Made by a program: the position numbers and the translations under genes. DNA of 64,000 bases from Saprospiraceae bacterium. GTDB taxonomy: Bacteria; Bacteroidota; Bacteroidia; Chitinophagales; Saprospiraceae. The notes below the pieces were generated by a model. The model did not search any database, was not told the origin of the DNA, and saw only the letters and a program-made list of their open reading frames with translations. Within the stretch, counting starts at the first letter, position 1, and each line of letters opens with the position of its first letter. The stretch lies in contig JANQLV010000057.1 in assembly GCA_028280415.1 (NCBI GenBank), positions 1 through 64,000 on the forward strand. The letters run 5' to 3'. Below, one piece after another: positions 7,669-17,830 of the stretch.

Positions 7669-8961
7669 CTATTTTATGATTTCAACTTTTTCAGTGTGAC
7701 TAAGACCATTATTATCAAGGATTTGGATAATGTAAATTCCGGTATTCCAGCTACTGGCTTCTACATCTATAGAGGTTTGACCCTTGAATAGCACTCTGTC
7801 CAGAATTAAGCTCCCGTCCAGGGCAAATATTTTTAATGTCGAAGATTCCGCTAAATCCCAAGTCACCGAAAAATTACCACTTGAAGGATTTGGACTTACA
7901 TTTATTGTTCCTCGGGGCTTTAAATTTTCCTGAGCTTTACCACCTCCATCTATACCGGGACGACCATCGACAACTGGCCACTCGTATTCGTCCAGAATAT
8001 CACAAGGTACTGGTTGAAGCCGTTTTTCCTCTTGACCTCCTCCATCATTCCCAATTTGTTCTTCGTCGCAAACGCCGCCATTATTCTTTGCAAAACAGGC
8101 TTCGCAATCATCGATGAACACTCTGTGGATTACCCGATAATCAAGGCAGTAAGGAGATACGATATTCAGGTTATCCGGACCAGGGATTACCCCGACGGGG
8201 GTGTAGGGGTCAATAGTATTGGAAGGCCGGCTAAGGATATACCACTCGTGATTTTCTCCGGCGGTAGGATTGGTTGGGGTTCCGATTAAATTAAAAGTAC
8301 CATCATTATTATCAATATCGCTTAAGGTAAATTCAGCATCCAGGTCAATATCCTCTATCATAAAATTAGCACAGAAAGATAGAAATGCGTAATTCATACA
8401 GGCATTACCTACATTTTGAACTCTTATCAGGATTTCATTTGGTCCGGTTACTAATGCATTACCTACGGCCGTATTGAAGTTTTGGTTGGCTGTACCGGCC
8501 CCATTGGTATCAAAAGTTGTGTTCCATTGATTGGAGGCCGTTTCTAAAACTTCTGTTCCATTTAGAAAAAAGGTCAGATTATTATCTCCTTGAATCTGGA
8601 TTTGATATTCTGAAATCCTTTGACATACATCAATATCAACGACTTTACGAAACCAGTAGGTGGCCTGAGGATAGGTACAAGGTACATTATTTACACAGCC
8701 GGGCTCTTCACCCCATATTTCCATAGCTGCATGGCAGGTTCCAATATTGGGTAAGGTATTACCCGGGCAAACACAACTGATTATTGTGGGGTCCAGGCAT
8801 GAAGTTGTTACTTCAACCGGAACAATATCAAAAGGACCAGTCTCGTTGGTACTTACTTCCCAGCTTAGGTCTGATACGCACTGTAATGGTTGAGCATAGG
8901 ATAAAGTGGTAAAACTTAAAATGAATAAAAAACTACATAGAAATTTGCTAAGGGTTTTCAT
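7669..8961 (-). CDS. Secreted protein with type IX secretion C-terminal sorting domain
   Basis: A 430-residue protein with a signal peptide ending SYAQ (about residue 24) and a C-terminal domain (about 350-430) of the Por/type IX secretion sorting type: ISVSPNPSSG-like start (INVSPNPSSGNFSV), an IFALDGSLI core and a GIYIIQI...KVEIIK end. Such domains take cargo across the outer membrane and attach it to the cell surface. The middle part is Cys-rich, and one stretch (about 100-200) resembles a beta-sandwich binding module. No catalytic motif is recognised. The gene is followed by a strong terminator. The function of the passenger is unknown. Confidence 0.88.
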   Translation of the reverse strand: MKTLSKFLCSFLFILSFTTLSYAQPLQCVSDLSWEVSTNETGPFDIVPVEVTTSCLDPTIISCVCPGNTLPNIGTCHAAMEIWGEEPGCVNNVPCTYPQATYWFRKVVDIDVCQRISEYQIQIQGDNNLTFFLNGTEVLETASNQWNTTFDTNGAGTANQNFNTAVGNALVTGPNEILIRVQNVGNACMNYAFLSFCANFMIEDIDLDAEFTLSDIDNNDGTFNLIGTPTNPTAGENHEWYILSRPSNTIDPYTPVGVIPGPDNLNIVSPYCLDYRVIHRVFIDDCEACFAKNNGGVCDEEQIGNDGGGQEEKRLQPVPCDILDEYEWPVVDGRPGIDGGGKAQENLKPRGTINVSPNPSSGNFSVTWDLAESSTLKIFALDGSLILDRVLFKGQTSIDVEASSWNTGIYIIQILDNNGLSHTEKVEIIK

Positions 8962-9544
8962 ATAAATTATTCTTTGATTTATTCCTACTCTTTTGTGGAT
9001 TTTCGGAAACCTCCATCTAAAAAGAACGCGTTATTTTAGAATTGATATAATCCAAACTTAATTATTGTACGGATTTTAAACCTGGAGAATAGTACGAAAA
9101 GGTATAATATAAGGATGAGATACTTAGATGAGTTTCCCAATGCTCCGGATACCTGTTATGCGATTCGTTTATGAAAAGATAAATTGCTGATGCTGGATGA
9201 AATTGCCAGGTGTTGTAATTGAATACATTAATGATTTTTGGAAATATTGCTCTGATAAGACATGAGGATATAATGAAGCAATGGGCAATAAAGGTTAAAC
9301 TAAAAAACACTAAATACTTTTATCTAAAATAAATTCGATTTAATTTGACAATTTTAAAAGAGTATAAAAAATTGATTATCAATACGCTGCGAAACACTGT
9401 ATCTTTTCAACAAAGTTCCTTCCTTGGCGATACTGAAGAGTATCCAAAAATTACGATGCTATTGTTAATTATTTATTCCGGTATTTTATTTATCTTAAAG
9501 AAATACTTAGCTTAAATTAAGTATAATAACTAGCTGTTCTTAAA
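8962..9544. other. Intergenic region of 583 bases
   Basis: This is the divergent gap between the sorting-domain gene and the sensor gene. CAAACTTA at 9053-9060, read on the minus strand, is a possible -7 box for the gene at 8961, but no matching -33 box is seen. One 82-codon open frame on the minus strand (9062-9310) has no family features. No RNA gene, repeat or clear promoter for the sensor gene was recognised. Confidence 0.5.
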
Positions 9545-12529
9545 TTGATTTCTATTCGATTTACGCTACATTTAGAAGTTTTGAAAATATTTCTGCTTTT
9601 ATATTTAATCATACTGCTTTCTTTTTTCCCCTTGAAGTATTCACATGCTCAGGAACCTGCTATGTGGCAACTGACGAATGAGGATGGCCTTCCCAGTATG
9701 ACGGTATATGAAATTCTACAAGATCAAAAAGGGTATATCTGGATAGCAACAGCCCGGGGACTCTGCCGTTATGATGGCCGTGATTTTATCAAAATCAAAA
9801 CAACGGGCTTATTGGATCAGGAAATTGTAGTTATTATCGAAGATAATTACGGACGAATCTGGTTTAATAATTTAAGTGGACAGATTGGTTGGATAGACAA
9901 TTTGCAAATGCATTTATTAAGCTTGGATAATATGTCTGAAAATTATTTGCCAATGCGCTTTTTTATTAAAGACAGCACACTTTTGGTAAATCATAAAGAT
10001 ATTGAAGCAAAAAGTAAATGGCTACGCCTATCCTTAAATAAGAAAACACAGCCTTTTTTGCAAAAAGAAATAAAAGGCAAACCATTGGATTATAATAATA
10101 CGCTTTTTTTTAATGGTAAATGGTATTCTAAAATAAAGAATAATGCAAATGGCCTTGAGATTAATTATATAGATAACGATTCTGTAAAAGTAGAATACCT
10201 ATCCGTAGAGGAAGGTTTGGAAGAGAAAAATAATGGCTACAACCTGGAGCTTATTGATCCCGAAGGAGAATTGTATTTCTCCAGTTCGAAAGGCTTATAT
10301 CACTATGATAAAGAGGGAAAAATAAATCAGGTATTTGATTATTTATCGATTCAGGCAAATAACTATTTTATTTCAGATAATAAAATCTGGATAGCTGCTA
10401 AAAATGGAGTATTTACAAAAGATTTAAGCACAGATAAAATAGAAAAAATAATTAGCGGAATAGATGTAAATGCTTTTTACCGGGATCATGAAAATAATAT
10501 TTGGCTGGGTACAACGGGCTATGGTGTATTTTTGATTCCTAATCTGGACCTGAGACTTTTCAAGGCAGATAATAGTAATTTATCAAAATCTGATATCTAT
10601 AGCTTGTACTATGACCTTTCTGATGAGGTATTATATGCTGGCCTTTCCGGAGCCTATTTAGCTACTTTTAAAAAAGAATTTTTGTCTTTCGAAAATCATA
10701 AACTTCCTTTATCCGGTCGAATAGTGACGATTGAAAAAGATTCTGATAAAAATTTATGGCTGGGTTTGGATGGTGGAGTTTGTGTGTATAATCCATCAAA
10801 TAAAATTATAAAAGCACTTAGGTCGGCGATTTCCATTAAAGTAATTAAAAAAGATAAGGATAATAATTTATGGTTAGGCACTTCTAATTATACGGCTAAA
10901 ATCGATTCTGTCAACCATCGGGGTATTTTTGAAAATCCCTTTAATTTTGATCATTCGCGAACAATAATTCTGGACAGGCGAACATACGGTTTGCAGCAAG
11001 ATCATTTGAATCGAACCTGGATTGGAACGACGAATGGTATTTACCTTTATAAACAGGATAGCACCCAGTTGCTGTTTGAAAACGAGTATACCTATAGCGT
11101 TTCTGATATTACAAGGTCGAGCGATTCTTCCATCTGGGTTGGAACCTCCGGGGATGGGCTTTTACGTATTAAAAACGATCAAATCGTACAACAGTATACG
11201 ATGGCTGAGGGTTTGACGAGTAATAACTGCCGGAGTTTGTATATAGATCAGGAAAAGCTTTATCTGGGGACAGATGACGGCTTGTCAATACTTGATCTTT
11301 CTAAGGATGAAATTGAAAAAATAGATATAAATGACGGCTTACCATCGGGAGAAATTAATGCGGTAATTGCGAGAGAAGGGACTGTTTATTTGGGTACCCC
11401 CAAAGGATTGGTGATGTTTGAAAAAGCGAAATTGCAAAAAAATCAAACGGCTCCGGCAATCTGGATTTCTGGAATGAAGATTAACGGAGAAGAAATAGAG
11501 CCGGAAAATAATCGTATGCTTCCCTATTGGCAAAATACGATTGATTTTCAGTATGAAGGCCTGGCTTATCGGGCGAGAAGGGGAGAGGTTTATAAATATC
11601 GCTTGTTAGGTCTAAATGATGATTGGCTTCATACTGATTCGCGTGCTGCAAGATTTCATGCGCTTAGAGCCGGAGCATACGAATTTCAGGTTAAAACAAT
11701 TAATGAAGAAGGGATAGAGAGTGCCGTTCCGGCGAGTATAAAATTCGAAATCCGGGCTCCCTGGTGGAAAACGACCTGGTTTTATTCGGGCCTGGTACTC
11801 GGATTAATGGGATTATCCGGGACGATTACATTCTGGCGGCAAAGAGACTTGTGGAAAAGGGAAAAAGTAGAGCAGGAATTAAAAAGCCGGATACAGCTCT
11901 TGCGTACGGAGGCGCTCCGAACACAAATGAATCCACATTTTATTTATAATGCGCTGAATGCAATTCAGGATTTTGTGGTGACGAATGATCATAACTCTGC
12001 GCTGTTTTACCTGGCTAAATTCGCTGAGATGATTCGACAAATCTTTGATTATTCAAGCCGGGAGCTCATTACTTTAGCAGAAGAGGTTCAATTTCTTCAA
12101 TTATATCTCAATCTGGAAAAATTGCGCTTTGGGGATCGCGTCGCCATATCTTTTGCAATCGATGATGCTTTAAAAGAAAGACTGGAAGAATTTGAGATTC
12201 CTCCTTTGTTAATTCAGCCTTTGGTTGAAAATGCTTTTAAGCATGGACTTATGCATAAATTGAATGATGGTAAGCTTCACATTTTTTTCGAACTGGAAAA
12301 GGATGATCAAATCAAGTGTACGGTAGAAGATAATGGAGTGGGTAGGGCAGAAGCAGAAAAATACAGTAAATGGAAAAATAAAAACAGGCGATTGAGCGGA
12401 ATGGAGGCTACCCGCGAACGACTTAAAATATGGAAGGGGGGATCAACGGAAAGTAAGAAATTAGTAATTACGGACTTAAAAGATGAAACTGGAAAATCTT
12501 TAGGAACTAAAATAGAAATCTACATCTAA
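9545..12529 (+). CDS. Two-component sensor: beta-propeller, Y_Y_Y domain, membrane segment and LytS-type histidine kinase
   Basis: A 994-residue membrane sensor. An N-terminal signal segment ends near SHAQ. The periplasmic part (about 35-640) has many two-component-regulator propeller repeats, for example YIWIATARGLCRYDG, NIWLGTTGYGVF, RTWIGTTNGIYLY and TVYLGTPKGLVMF. A Y_Y_Y domain follows (about 670-740), then one membrane helix near 750-770 and a His_kinase domain with QMNPHFIYNALN (His near 798), an ENAFKHG N-box and a DNGVGR G-box. There is no fused response regulator, unlike the long hybrid SusR-type sensors. The frame has no early ATG, so TTG 9545 is the likely start and gives the signal sequence. 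Its stop overlaps the start of the LytTR gene (TAATG). The signal sensed is unknown. Confidence 0.9.
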   Translation: MISIRFTLHLEVLKIFLLLYLIILLSFFPLKYSHAQEPAMWQLTNEDGLPSMTVYEILQDQKGYIWIATARGLCRYDGRDFIKIKTTGLLDQEIVVIIEDNYGRIWFNNLSGQIGWIDNLQMHLLSLDNMSENYLPMRFFIKDSTLLVNHKDIEAKSKWLRLSLNKKTQPFLQKEIKGKPLDYNNTLFFNGKWYSKIKNNANGLEINYIDNDSVKVEYLSVEEGLEEKNNGYNLELIDPEGELYFSSSKGLYHYDKEGKINQVFDYLSIQANNYFISDNKIWIAAKNGVFTKDLSTDKIEKIISGIDVNAFYRDHENNIWLGTTGYGVFLIPNLDLRLFKADNSNLSKSDIYSLYYDLSDEVLYAGLSGAYLATFKKEFLSFENHKLPLSGRIVTIEKDSDKNLWLGLDGGVCVYNPSNKIIKALRSAISIKVIKKDKDNNLWLGTSNYTAKIDSVNHRGIFENPFNFDHSRTIILDRRTYGLQQDHLNRTWIGTTNGIYLYKQDSTQLLFENEYTYSVSDITRSSDSSIWVGTSGDGLLRIKNDQIVQQYTMAEGLTSNNCRSLYIDQEKLYLGTDDGLSILDLSKDEIEKIDINDGLPSGEINAVIAREGTVYLGTPKGLVMFEKAKLQKNQTAPAIWISGMKINGEEIEPENNRMLPYWQNTIDFQYEGLAYRARRGEVYKYRLLGLNDDWLHTDSRAARFHALRAGAYEFQVKTINEEGIESAVPASIKFEIRAPWWKTTWFYSGLVLGLMGLSGTITFWRQRDLWKREKVEQELKSRIQLLRTEALRTQMNPHFIYNALNAIQDFVVTNDHNSALFYLAKFAEMIRQIFDYSSRELITLAEEVQFLQLYLNLEKLRFGDRVAISFAIDDALKERLEEFEIPPLLIQPLVENAFKHGLMHKLNDGKLHIFFELEKDDQIKCTVEDNGVGRAEAEKYSKWKNKNRRLSGMEATRERLKIWKGGSTESKKLVITDLKDETGKSLGTKIEIYI

Positions 12530-13272
12530 TGCACTTAGACGCTATAATTATTGAAGATGAGATTAAAGGCAGAGATACGCTTCGAAATATGCTCGCAAGG
12601 TTTTGTCCGGAGGTAAATGTTATCGGGGAGGCTTTGACCGTAAAGCAAGGCGTAGAACTTATAGAAAAGAAAACGCCGGATATAATATTTTTGGATATTG
12701 AATTGCCTGAAAAAAATGGCTTTACTTTGTTGGACTACTATCCAAGTCCGGACTTTGATATTATATTTACAACGGCCTATGATCAATTTGCGGTACAGGC
12801 TTTCCGGATTTCTGCAATTGATTATTTATTAAAACCAATCAATTTTAAAGAATTAATACAAGCCGTAGATAAAGTAAAGTCAAAGAAAAATATTTCCCAA
12901 AAGCAGGATCGTTTTCAGTCGCTTTCTCATAATATTAAAACGGAAACATTTGATAAGATTGCTTTACCTGTTGCCAATGGCTACCTGTTTGTCGAAATTC
13001 CGGATATCGTTTTTTGTGAAGCAGATCGAAATTATACGGTGTTCAATTTAAAAAATGGTAAAAAACAGGTTGTATCGAAGCCTTTGAAATACTTTGAGGA
13101 CTTACTTTGTAACCTATATTTTTTCCGTATTAATCGCTCGGTTATTATTAATCTTTATTTCCTGAAAAGTTATTCCCGTTCCAGGACCGGGGAAGTGATA
13201 TTAAAAAATGATAAGATATTTACACTTTCCGAACAAAAGAAAAAACGTTTTCTGGAAAGAATTAATCTATGA
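12529..13272 (+). CDS. LytTR-family response regulator
   Basis: A 247-residue regulator with a receiver domain (1-120): acidic cluster ED at 9-10, phospho-acceptor Asp56 in FLDIELPEKNGF, a TTAYDQFA switch and Lys in LLKPI. The LytTR DNA-binding domain follows (about 140-245), with EADRNYTVF and FFRINRSVIINLYFL. It should be phosphorylated by the adjoining LytS-type kinase, with which it is translationally coupled. Its stop overlaps by six bases the stop of the convergent sulfotransferase gene, leaving no room for a separate terminator. Targets are unknown; the neighbouring polysaccharide locus is a candidate only by position. Confidence 0.93.
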   Translation: MHLDAIIIEDEIKGRDTLRNMLARFCPEVNVIGEALTVKQGVELIEKKTPDIIFLDIELPEKNGFTLLDYYPSPDFDIIFTTAYDQFAVQAFRISAIDYLLKPINFKELIQAVDKVKSKKNISQKQDRFQSLSHNIKTETFDKIALPVANGYLFVEIPDIVFCEADRNYTVFNLKNGKKQVVSKPLKYFEDLLCNLYFFRINRSVIINLYFLKSYSRSRTGEVILKNDKIFTLSEQKKKRFLERINL

Positions 13273-14121
13273 GTTGGAATGCCAGTTGAGCTTTCTGTCC
13301 AAAAGTTTTTCTACATAAATAATATCTTCCTTAAATATTATGGCTAATCTGCGATAGGTCTCTTCGGACATCATGGGCTTTTCATTTCCAGAGGTATTAA
13401 GGTTGCGAAGCCGCTGTGGAAAACCTGAGTTCTTGATAAGCCACCATAGTTTTTCTCCAAGGCGATTTTTCTGAAAAAAAGCAGCAATTTGATTGGACCA
13501 TTTTTCTATACGAACATTATTCGGAATTCTGCCGGTATTGATTCTCTTATGCAAAGAGGGCGGAATAAAACCGGGGTCTACTCCTATGAATTGATAAATG
13601 TCTTGCATAAAAGCTTCGGGATTTTTGGCAATATCTTCATAAACCATAATGTTGATTTGTGTTCTTTTAAAAAAACTAAAATAGCGTTCAAACTGTATTT
13701 TATACCTTCCCTGCTCGATATAGTAATTTTGACTTTTAAGTGCATTTTCAAAATCCAGATTCTTGTTAATTGTTCCGGCTTTGATATCATTCAGATAATT
13801 GGAAAAAGCGCGTTCAACCGGATTCCTGAGACAAAGCAAGAGCTTTATTTTGGGATAGTGCCGGGAAATTCGTTCAGCCGCTTTTTCGTGAAAAAAATAA
13901 TTAGTGGAGTATTCCCCTTTTAGTGTTTCAGTATTTCCGCATCTTTCTCGAAAAAAGGCTTCATAATGTTCTTTCCCTTTCTGCCATAAAGTTTCATTGG
14001 AAAAAAAATTGATCTCCTTGACGGGTATGCAAACCTGCGGATGCTCATACAAACAGGCAAATATCCAGGAAGTACCTGCTTTTTCTACTCCTAATCCGAT
14101 GAAATCCGGCTGCTGGCTCAT
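13267..14121 (-). CDS. Sulfotransferase domain protein
   Basis: A 284-residue protein with the PAPS-dependent sulfotransferase signatures: the 5'-phosphosulfate loop EKAGTSW (13-19) and the 3'-phosphate motif RNPVERAFS (99-107). It resembles carbohydrate sulfotransferases of the heparan N-deacetylase/sulfotransferase type. Being the last gene of the polysaccharide locus, it most likely sulfates a sugar or the glycan; other acceptors are possible. Its start overlaps the stop of the GT-C protein by four bases (ATGA). Its 3' end overlaps the LytTR gene end by six bases. PAPS-forming genes are not in the window. Confidence 0.85.
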   Translation of the reverse strand: MSQQPDFIGLGVEKAGTSWIFACLYEHPQVCIPVKEINFFSNETLWQKGKEHYEAFFRERCGNTETLKGEYSTNYFFHEKAAERISRHYPKIKLLLCLRNPVERAFSNYLNDIKAGTINKNLDFENALKSQNYYIEQGRYKIQFERYFSFFKRTQINIMVYEDIAKNPEAFMQDIYQFIGVDPGFIPPSLHKRINTGRIPNNVRIEKWSNQIAAFFQKNRLGEKLWWLIKNSGFPQRLRNLNTSGNEKPMMSEETYRRLAIIFKEDIIYVEKLLDRKLNWHSNS

Positions 14122-15503
14122 AATGGCTTTAATTCGAAAATGGAAACTTTTGTACCATCGAATATTTCGTATAATTTCACTTCCCTTATTTTTATCTTTC
14201 CTTTCAGATGATCAATACTATTGAGTTGCTTATTCCAAAATTTGAGCTGTTGCTCGGAATTATTTCGATGGCTAAGTACTAGAAATGCTTTTTTTTGTAA
14301 ATGGGTTTTACCCAGAAGAAGCCGATCCCAGATTTCCAACTGATTAATTTTTCCCTGTAAAGGATTCAAATATCGATAAGCTGTATTATCATAAACCAAG
14401 GGTTCATGATTGTAATTTTCGAAAATATTTTTAGCGACAGCCTGGTGCGCATTTTCCAGTTTATGATAAAAAATGGACGTACCAATGATAAAAAGGGTCC
14501 CCGTGATCAATGCCCCGGTTTTTACGATTTTTTTATTTAAAAAAGAAAAGGACTTTCCAAATTCTGCGTAAACAATGATCCAAAGCGGTAAAGTCGGAAG
14601 GTAGTAGCGGCCATTATAAAAAAGCGAAACTAAAAAACCACTGTGATCCCCGGAGTTGTAACCGTATACTAGATGCAAAAGCGTAAAACTGATGATGGTC
14701 AATTTAATAGAATTCGCAAATTTCCCTTGATATTTGTATAAAACGAATAAACCACCGGGCAAGAGTATTAAAAGAATAATCAGATAAAGGGGGAGATTAG
14801 TTAGGAAGTAGGTTATCCCAAAAGGCGCATATTGCTTTACATAACCCAGGTTTTCATAAAGGAAGGCAGCACTCCAGAATCTTGGTATCAGCCCGGGAAG
14901 GAAGCCGACGATATAACTAATGATGTATTTCGGGTTTTTTAATAAATGTAATGCAACCAGAGCAGTACATAAAACCAGATTGGTTTCTCTGAATAAAATG
15001 GACATTCCGCCCAGCAATCCAAGTACGGCATATTTGCCCAATGATTCTTTTTTATTGAAGAAGATATAAGTGTAAAATGCAAAAAGCAGCAAGCTGGGCA
15101 TTTCGCTCATTAAACCTCGGGAGAAGTATATCGTTGGTGGAAAAATCAAGGCAATAAAAAAAGGGAAATAATTTTTTCGGTTTTGTTTTTTGATGATCAG
15201 GTAAGCCAGTATCAAGGCAATACTTGTATATAATAAACCGGAAAGGAAGATCAGATTTTTTGAGAAGAAAGCAAAAATGGCAAGTAGGAGAGCGGTTCCG
15301 ATGGGGTAATTGGCAGGAGCCCAGGAAAACAGACTTCCCGAGATGGTTTGCTGACTAAGGTCTAATTGTCCGTCGGAAAAAGCCAGGGCTCTGCTGCAGT
15401 AACTTAGTTCATCAACGGAGAAAAAAAAGCTGGGAAAAGTAAATAGGAAGGAACTAATAAAAAGAAGCAGAAAAATACGAATCAGAGACTCATCTCTAAG
15501 CAT
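14118..15503 (-). CDS. GT-C fold multi-membrane glycosyltransferase (ArnT/PMT-like)
   Basis: A 461-residue polytopic protein with about eleven hydrophobic segments. After the first membrane helix it has the acidic pair FFSVDELSY, the expected position of the catalytic Asp of GT-C enzymes that use polyprenyl-phosphate sugars, followed by the SRGLMSEMPSLL loop typical of the ArnT/PMT-like group. It should transfer a sugar on the periplasmic side. A soluble C-terminal part (about 385-461) follows the last helix. I choose ATG 15503 (MLRDES), which overlaps the GT4 stop by eight bases; ATG 15509 is possible, and the longer TTG reading would overlap by 56 bases. Confidence 0.75.
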   Translation of the reverse strand: MLRDESLIRIFLLLFISSFLFTFPSFFFSVDELSYCSRALAFSDGQLDLSQQTISGSLFSWAPANYPIGTALLLAIFAFFSKNLIFLSGLLYTSIALILAYLIIKKQNRKNYFPFFIALIFPPTIYFSRGLMSEMPSLLLFAFYTYIFFNKKESLGKYAVLGLLGGMSILFRETNLVLCTALVALHLLKNPKYIISYIVGFLPGLIPRFWSAAFLYENLGYVKQYAPFGITYFLTNLPLYLIILLILLPGGLFVLYKYQGKFANSIKLTIISFTLLHLVYGYNSGDHSGFLVSLFYNGRYYLPTLPLWIIVYAEFGKSFSFLNKKIVKTGALITGTLFIIGTSIFYHKLENAHQAVAKNIFENYNHEPLVYDNTAYRYLNPLQGKINQLEIWDRLLLGKTHLQKKAFLVLSHRNNSEQQLKFWNKQLNSIDHLKGKIKIREVKLYEIFDGTKVSIFELKPL

Positions 15504-16629
15504 CTTCATCTTTGATGACTTCTTTAATGATGCTAACGATTTGCCGGGCAATTAATTTATCGTCAAATTCACGGAGGACTTTTTGCCGGCCATAGGTCCC
15601 CATATCGTGCCTTTGATCGAGGGACAGATGGATAAAGTCTTCCATAGCCCTGGCTAATCCCTGCACATCTTTCACCGGAACCAAATAACCGTTTTTACCA
15701 TCTTCAACGGCTTCCCGGCAGCCTGGAGTATCTGTAGCAATTGCCGGTTTTTCCATAGACATCCCTTCCGTGATTGAACGGGCAATCGCTTCCCGGTAGG
15801 AGGGGAGGACGATACAATCCGAAGCAGCGATATATTTGCGAACATCATCCGTTGAGCCATGGTAAGTAATGACTTTTTCTTTAACCCAGGTCATCAAGTC
15901 TTCATTTTTGACGGCAGCCGGATTGCGCCGGTCAATTTCACCAACTACCCAGAAATTGACGTTTTGATATTTTTTTCTGATGATTTTTGCTGCATTGATA
16001 AATTCGTTGATGCCTTTATCGTAGATGAGTCGACCAATAAAAGTAAAGGTGGTTTTTGATTTTTCAATGCCGTTCGGATAAGGACTAAAAAATGAACTAT
16101 TAACTCCACAGCCCTTGATGGAAATGCCCTGATGGGCTTCAATTAATTTTTCTTTTACAAATAAAAGCCGGTCATCAATATTCTCAAAAATAATTTTTTT
16201 ATGAGCTTTAGAGGTAAAGCGGTATAAGGACTTGGTTACTTTTTTTATAAAACCATTATGAATAAAAGCAAAGCCTAATCCGGTAACAACTGCGATAGAG
16301 GGAATCCCGTTAAACCAGGCAGCTATACCACCGAAAATATTTGGTTTTACGGTATAATGTAGAATTAAATCCGGTTTAATTTTTTTATATGTCCTGTACA
16401 GTTCCAGGGTAAGCTTTAAATCTTTCCAGGGGTTAATACTATCCCGGTTGAGCTTTTTTAAAGGAAGATGAGTAACCTCCGGGAATTTCTTTTTATAATG
16501 GATATACTTATCTACAGGCGCAATAACGAATATTTCAAATTCGTCCTCCCGAAGTTTCTCTATGACGTTTGTCCTGAAATTATGAATGTTCCAAGTGGTA
16601 TTGGCTACTATAGCAATTCTCTTAAGCAT
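15496..16629 (-). CDS. GT4 family glycosyltransferase
   Basis: A 377-residue GT-B enzyme. The N-terminal domain has the TTWNIHNFR donor-loop start and VVTGLGFAF, like the PglA/WbpX-type transferases. The C-terminal nucleotide-sugar domain has FTFIGRLIYDKGI and the E-x7-E region SYREAIARSITEGMS, then GKNGYLVPVKD. It probably adds a hexose or 6-deoxyhexose to the growing repeat unit at the cytosolic membrane face. It overlaps the next gene (GT-C) and lies 16 bases after the mannose-1-phosphate guanylyltransferase gene, so the four genes 17755-13267 form one transcription unit. Donor and acceptor are unknown. Confidence 0.88.
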   Translation of the reverse strand: MLKRIAIVANTTWNIHNFRTNVIEKLREDEFEIFVIAPVDKYIHYKKKFPEVTHLPLKKLNRDSINPWKDLKLTLELYRTYKKIKPDLILHYTVKPNIFGGIAAWFNGIPSIAVVTGLGFAFIHNGFIKKVTKSLYRFTSKAHKKIIFENIDDRLLFVKEKLIEAHQGISIKGCGVNSSFFSPYPNGIEKSKTTFTFIGRLIYDKGINEFINAAKIIRKKYQNVNFWVVGEIDRRNPAAVKNEDLMTWVKEKVITYHGSTDDVRKYIAASDCIVLPSYREAIARSITEGMSMEKPAIATDTPGCREAVEDGKNGYLVPVKDVQGLARAMEDFIHLSLDQRHDMGTYGRQKVLREFDDKLIARQIVSIIKEVIKDEDA

Positions 16630-16645
16630 TTATCTGTCCCGGACG

Positions 16646-17755
16646 CTAAAGGTATTCTTTTCGTCCTGTTTGTTCTAAGTCTTTGGTTAACGCTTTGATT
16701 TCCTGCTCTTTCGATTTTGGATAGATCATTAGTACATCTTCCTCATCGACGATAATATAATTATCAATGTCGCGCAAAACTACTAATTTATTTTTTGGAA
16801 CCCGTACTAAAGAATTAGTAACATCATTTATAACAATATGATTTCCTTGCAAAACATTACCAAAAGCATCCTGACTGGACTCAGCATGTAGGGAAGCCCA
16901 GGTTCCGAGGTCCGACCAGCCAAAATCTGTTGGAATCGTATAAATATTTTTCGCCTTTTCCATGATAGCGTAATCGACCGAAATTTTAGGTGTATTAGGA
17001 TAGTGTTCGTTGATGAAGGCTTGTTCATCCGGGGTATTGTATATTGAATGTCCTTTGCTCAATATCTCGTAAATCTCACTGGCGTTTTGCTGGAATGCTT
17101 CGAGAATCCGGTCTGCCCGCCAGATAAAAATACCGGCATTCCAAAGGTAGTCTCCACTGGCAAGGAAGGATTTTGCTTTTTCAAAATCCGGTTTCTCCGT
17201 AAATTTAATGACTTTATGAACCCCACCGATATTATCATTTTCGTGGGCTGCTTCGATCGTTTGCTGCTCGTAATTGATATACCCATAACCAGTATCGGGT
17301 CTGGAGGGACGAATACCGAGGGTACAAAGTGCATTTTCTCTTTCGGTGAAAGCAAGCGCTTTACGCAAAGCTTCAACAAAGATATCTTCTTTAAGGACTA
17401 CATGATCGGAAGGGGCTATGATAAAATTGGCTTCGGGATTGAGAGCCTGTAATTTAAAAGCTGTGTAAGCAACACAAGGTGCAGTATTATTGCGGGAAGG
17501 CTCACAAAGAATTTGATTGTCAGTCAATTCGGGAATATGTTCTTTGCAAAGGCCTTTATAAATTTCATTGGTAACAATGAAAATATTTTCTGCGGGCGTT
17601 AATTTAAGAAATCGTTCAAAGGTCAGGCGGATTAAAGACTTCCCAACGCCGAGAATATCCATGAACTGTTTGGGACGTTCTACTCTGCTGGCTGGCCAGA
17701 AACGACTGCCGATCCCGCCAGCCATGATGGCTACATAAGTATTGGATTGATTCAT
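16646..17755 (-). CDS. manC: Mannose-1-phosphate guanylyltransferase
   Basis: A 369-residue enzyme that makes GDP-mannose from GTP and mannose-1-phosphate. The nucleotidyltransferase signature is intact: AGGIGSRFWPASRVERPKQF (12-31), with APSDHVV and FTEKPDFEKA further on. It is the short form, without the C-terminal phosphomannose isomerase cupin of bifunctional ManC; a separate cupin of that kind is encoded at 20644-21135. It supplies the Gmd and Fcl enzymes at 22140 and 21152. A terminator 76-102 bases upstream isolates it from the methyltransferase gene, so it should have its own promoter, although no good TAnnTTTG box is visible. Confidence 0.93.
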   Translation of the reverse strand: MNQSNTYVAIMAGGIGSRFWPASRVERPKQFMDILGVGKSLIRLTFERFLKLTPAENIFIVTNEIYKGLCKEHIPELTDNQILCEPSRNNTAPCVAYTAFKLQALNPEANFIIAPSDHVVLKEDIFVEALRKALAFTERENALCTLGIRPSRPDTGYGYINYEQQTIEAAHENDNIGGVHKVIKFTEKPDFEKAKSFLASGDYLWNAGIFIWRADRILEAFQQNASEIYEILSKGHSIYNTPDEQAFINEHYPNTPKISVDYAIMEKAKNIYTIPTDFGWSDLGTWASLHAESSQDAFGNVLQGNHIVINDVTNSLVRVPKNKLVVLRDIDNYIIVDEEDVLMIYPKSKEQEIKALTKDLEQTGRKEYL

Positions 17756-17830
17756 TATTGGATTAAAAATATTGTGGATGGATATTGCTGAGTATCAGGA
17801 GACTCATTTAAAATATCAGAATAATTAATT

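Noticed and set aside
9062..9310. 82-codon minus-strand open frame in the 583-base gap
   Set aside because: No recognisable domain, and irregular hydrophobic composition; kept only as part of the intergenic entry.
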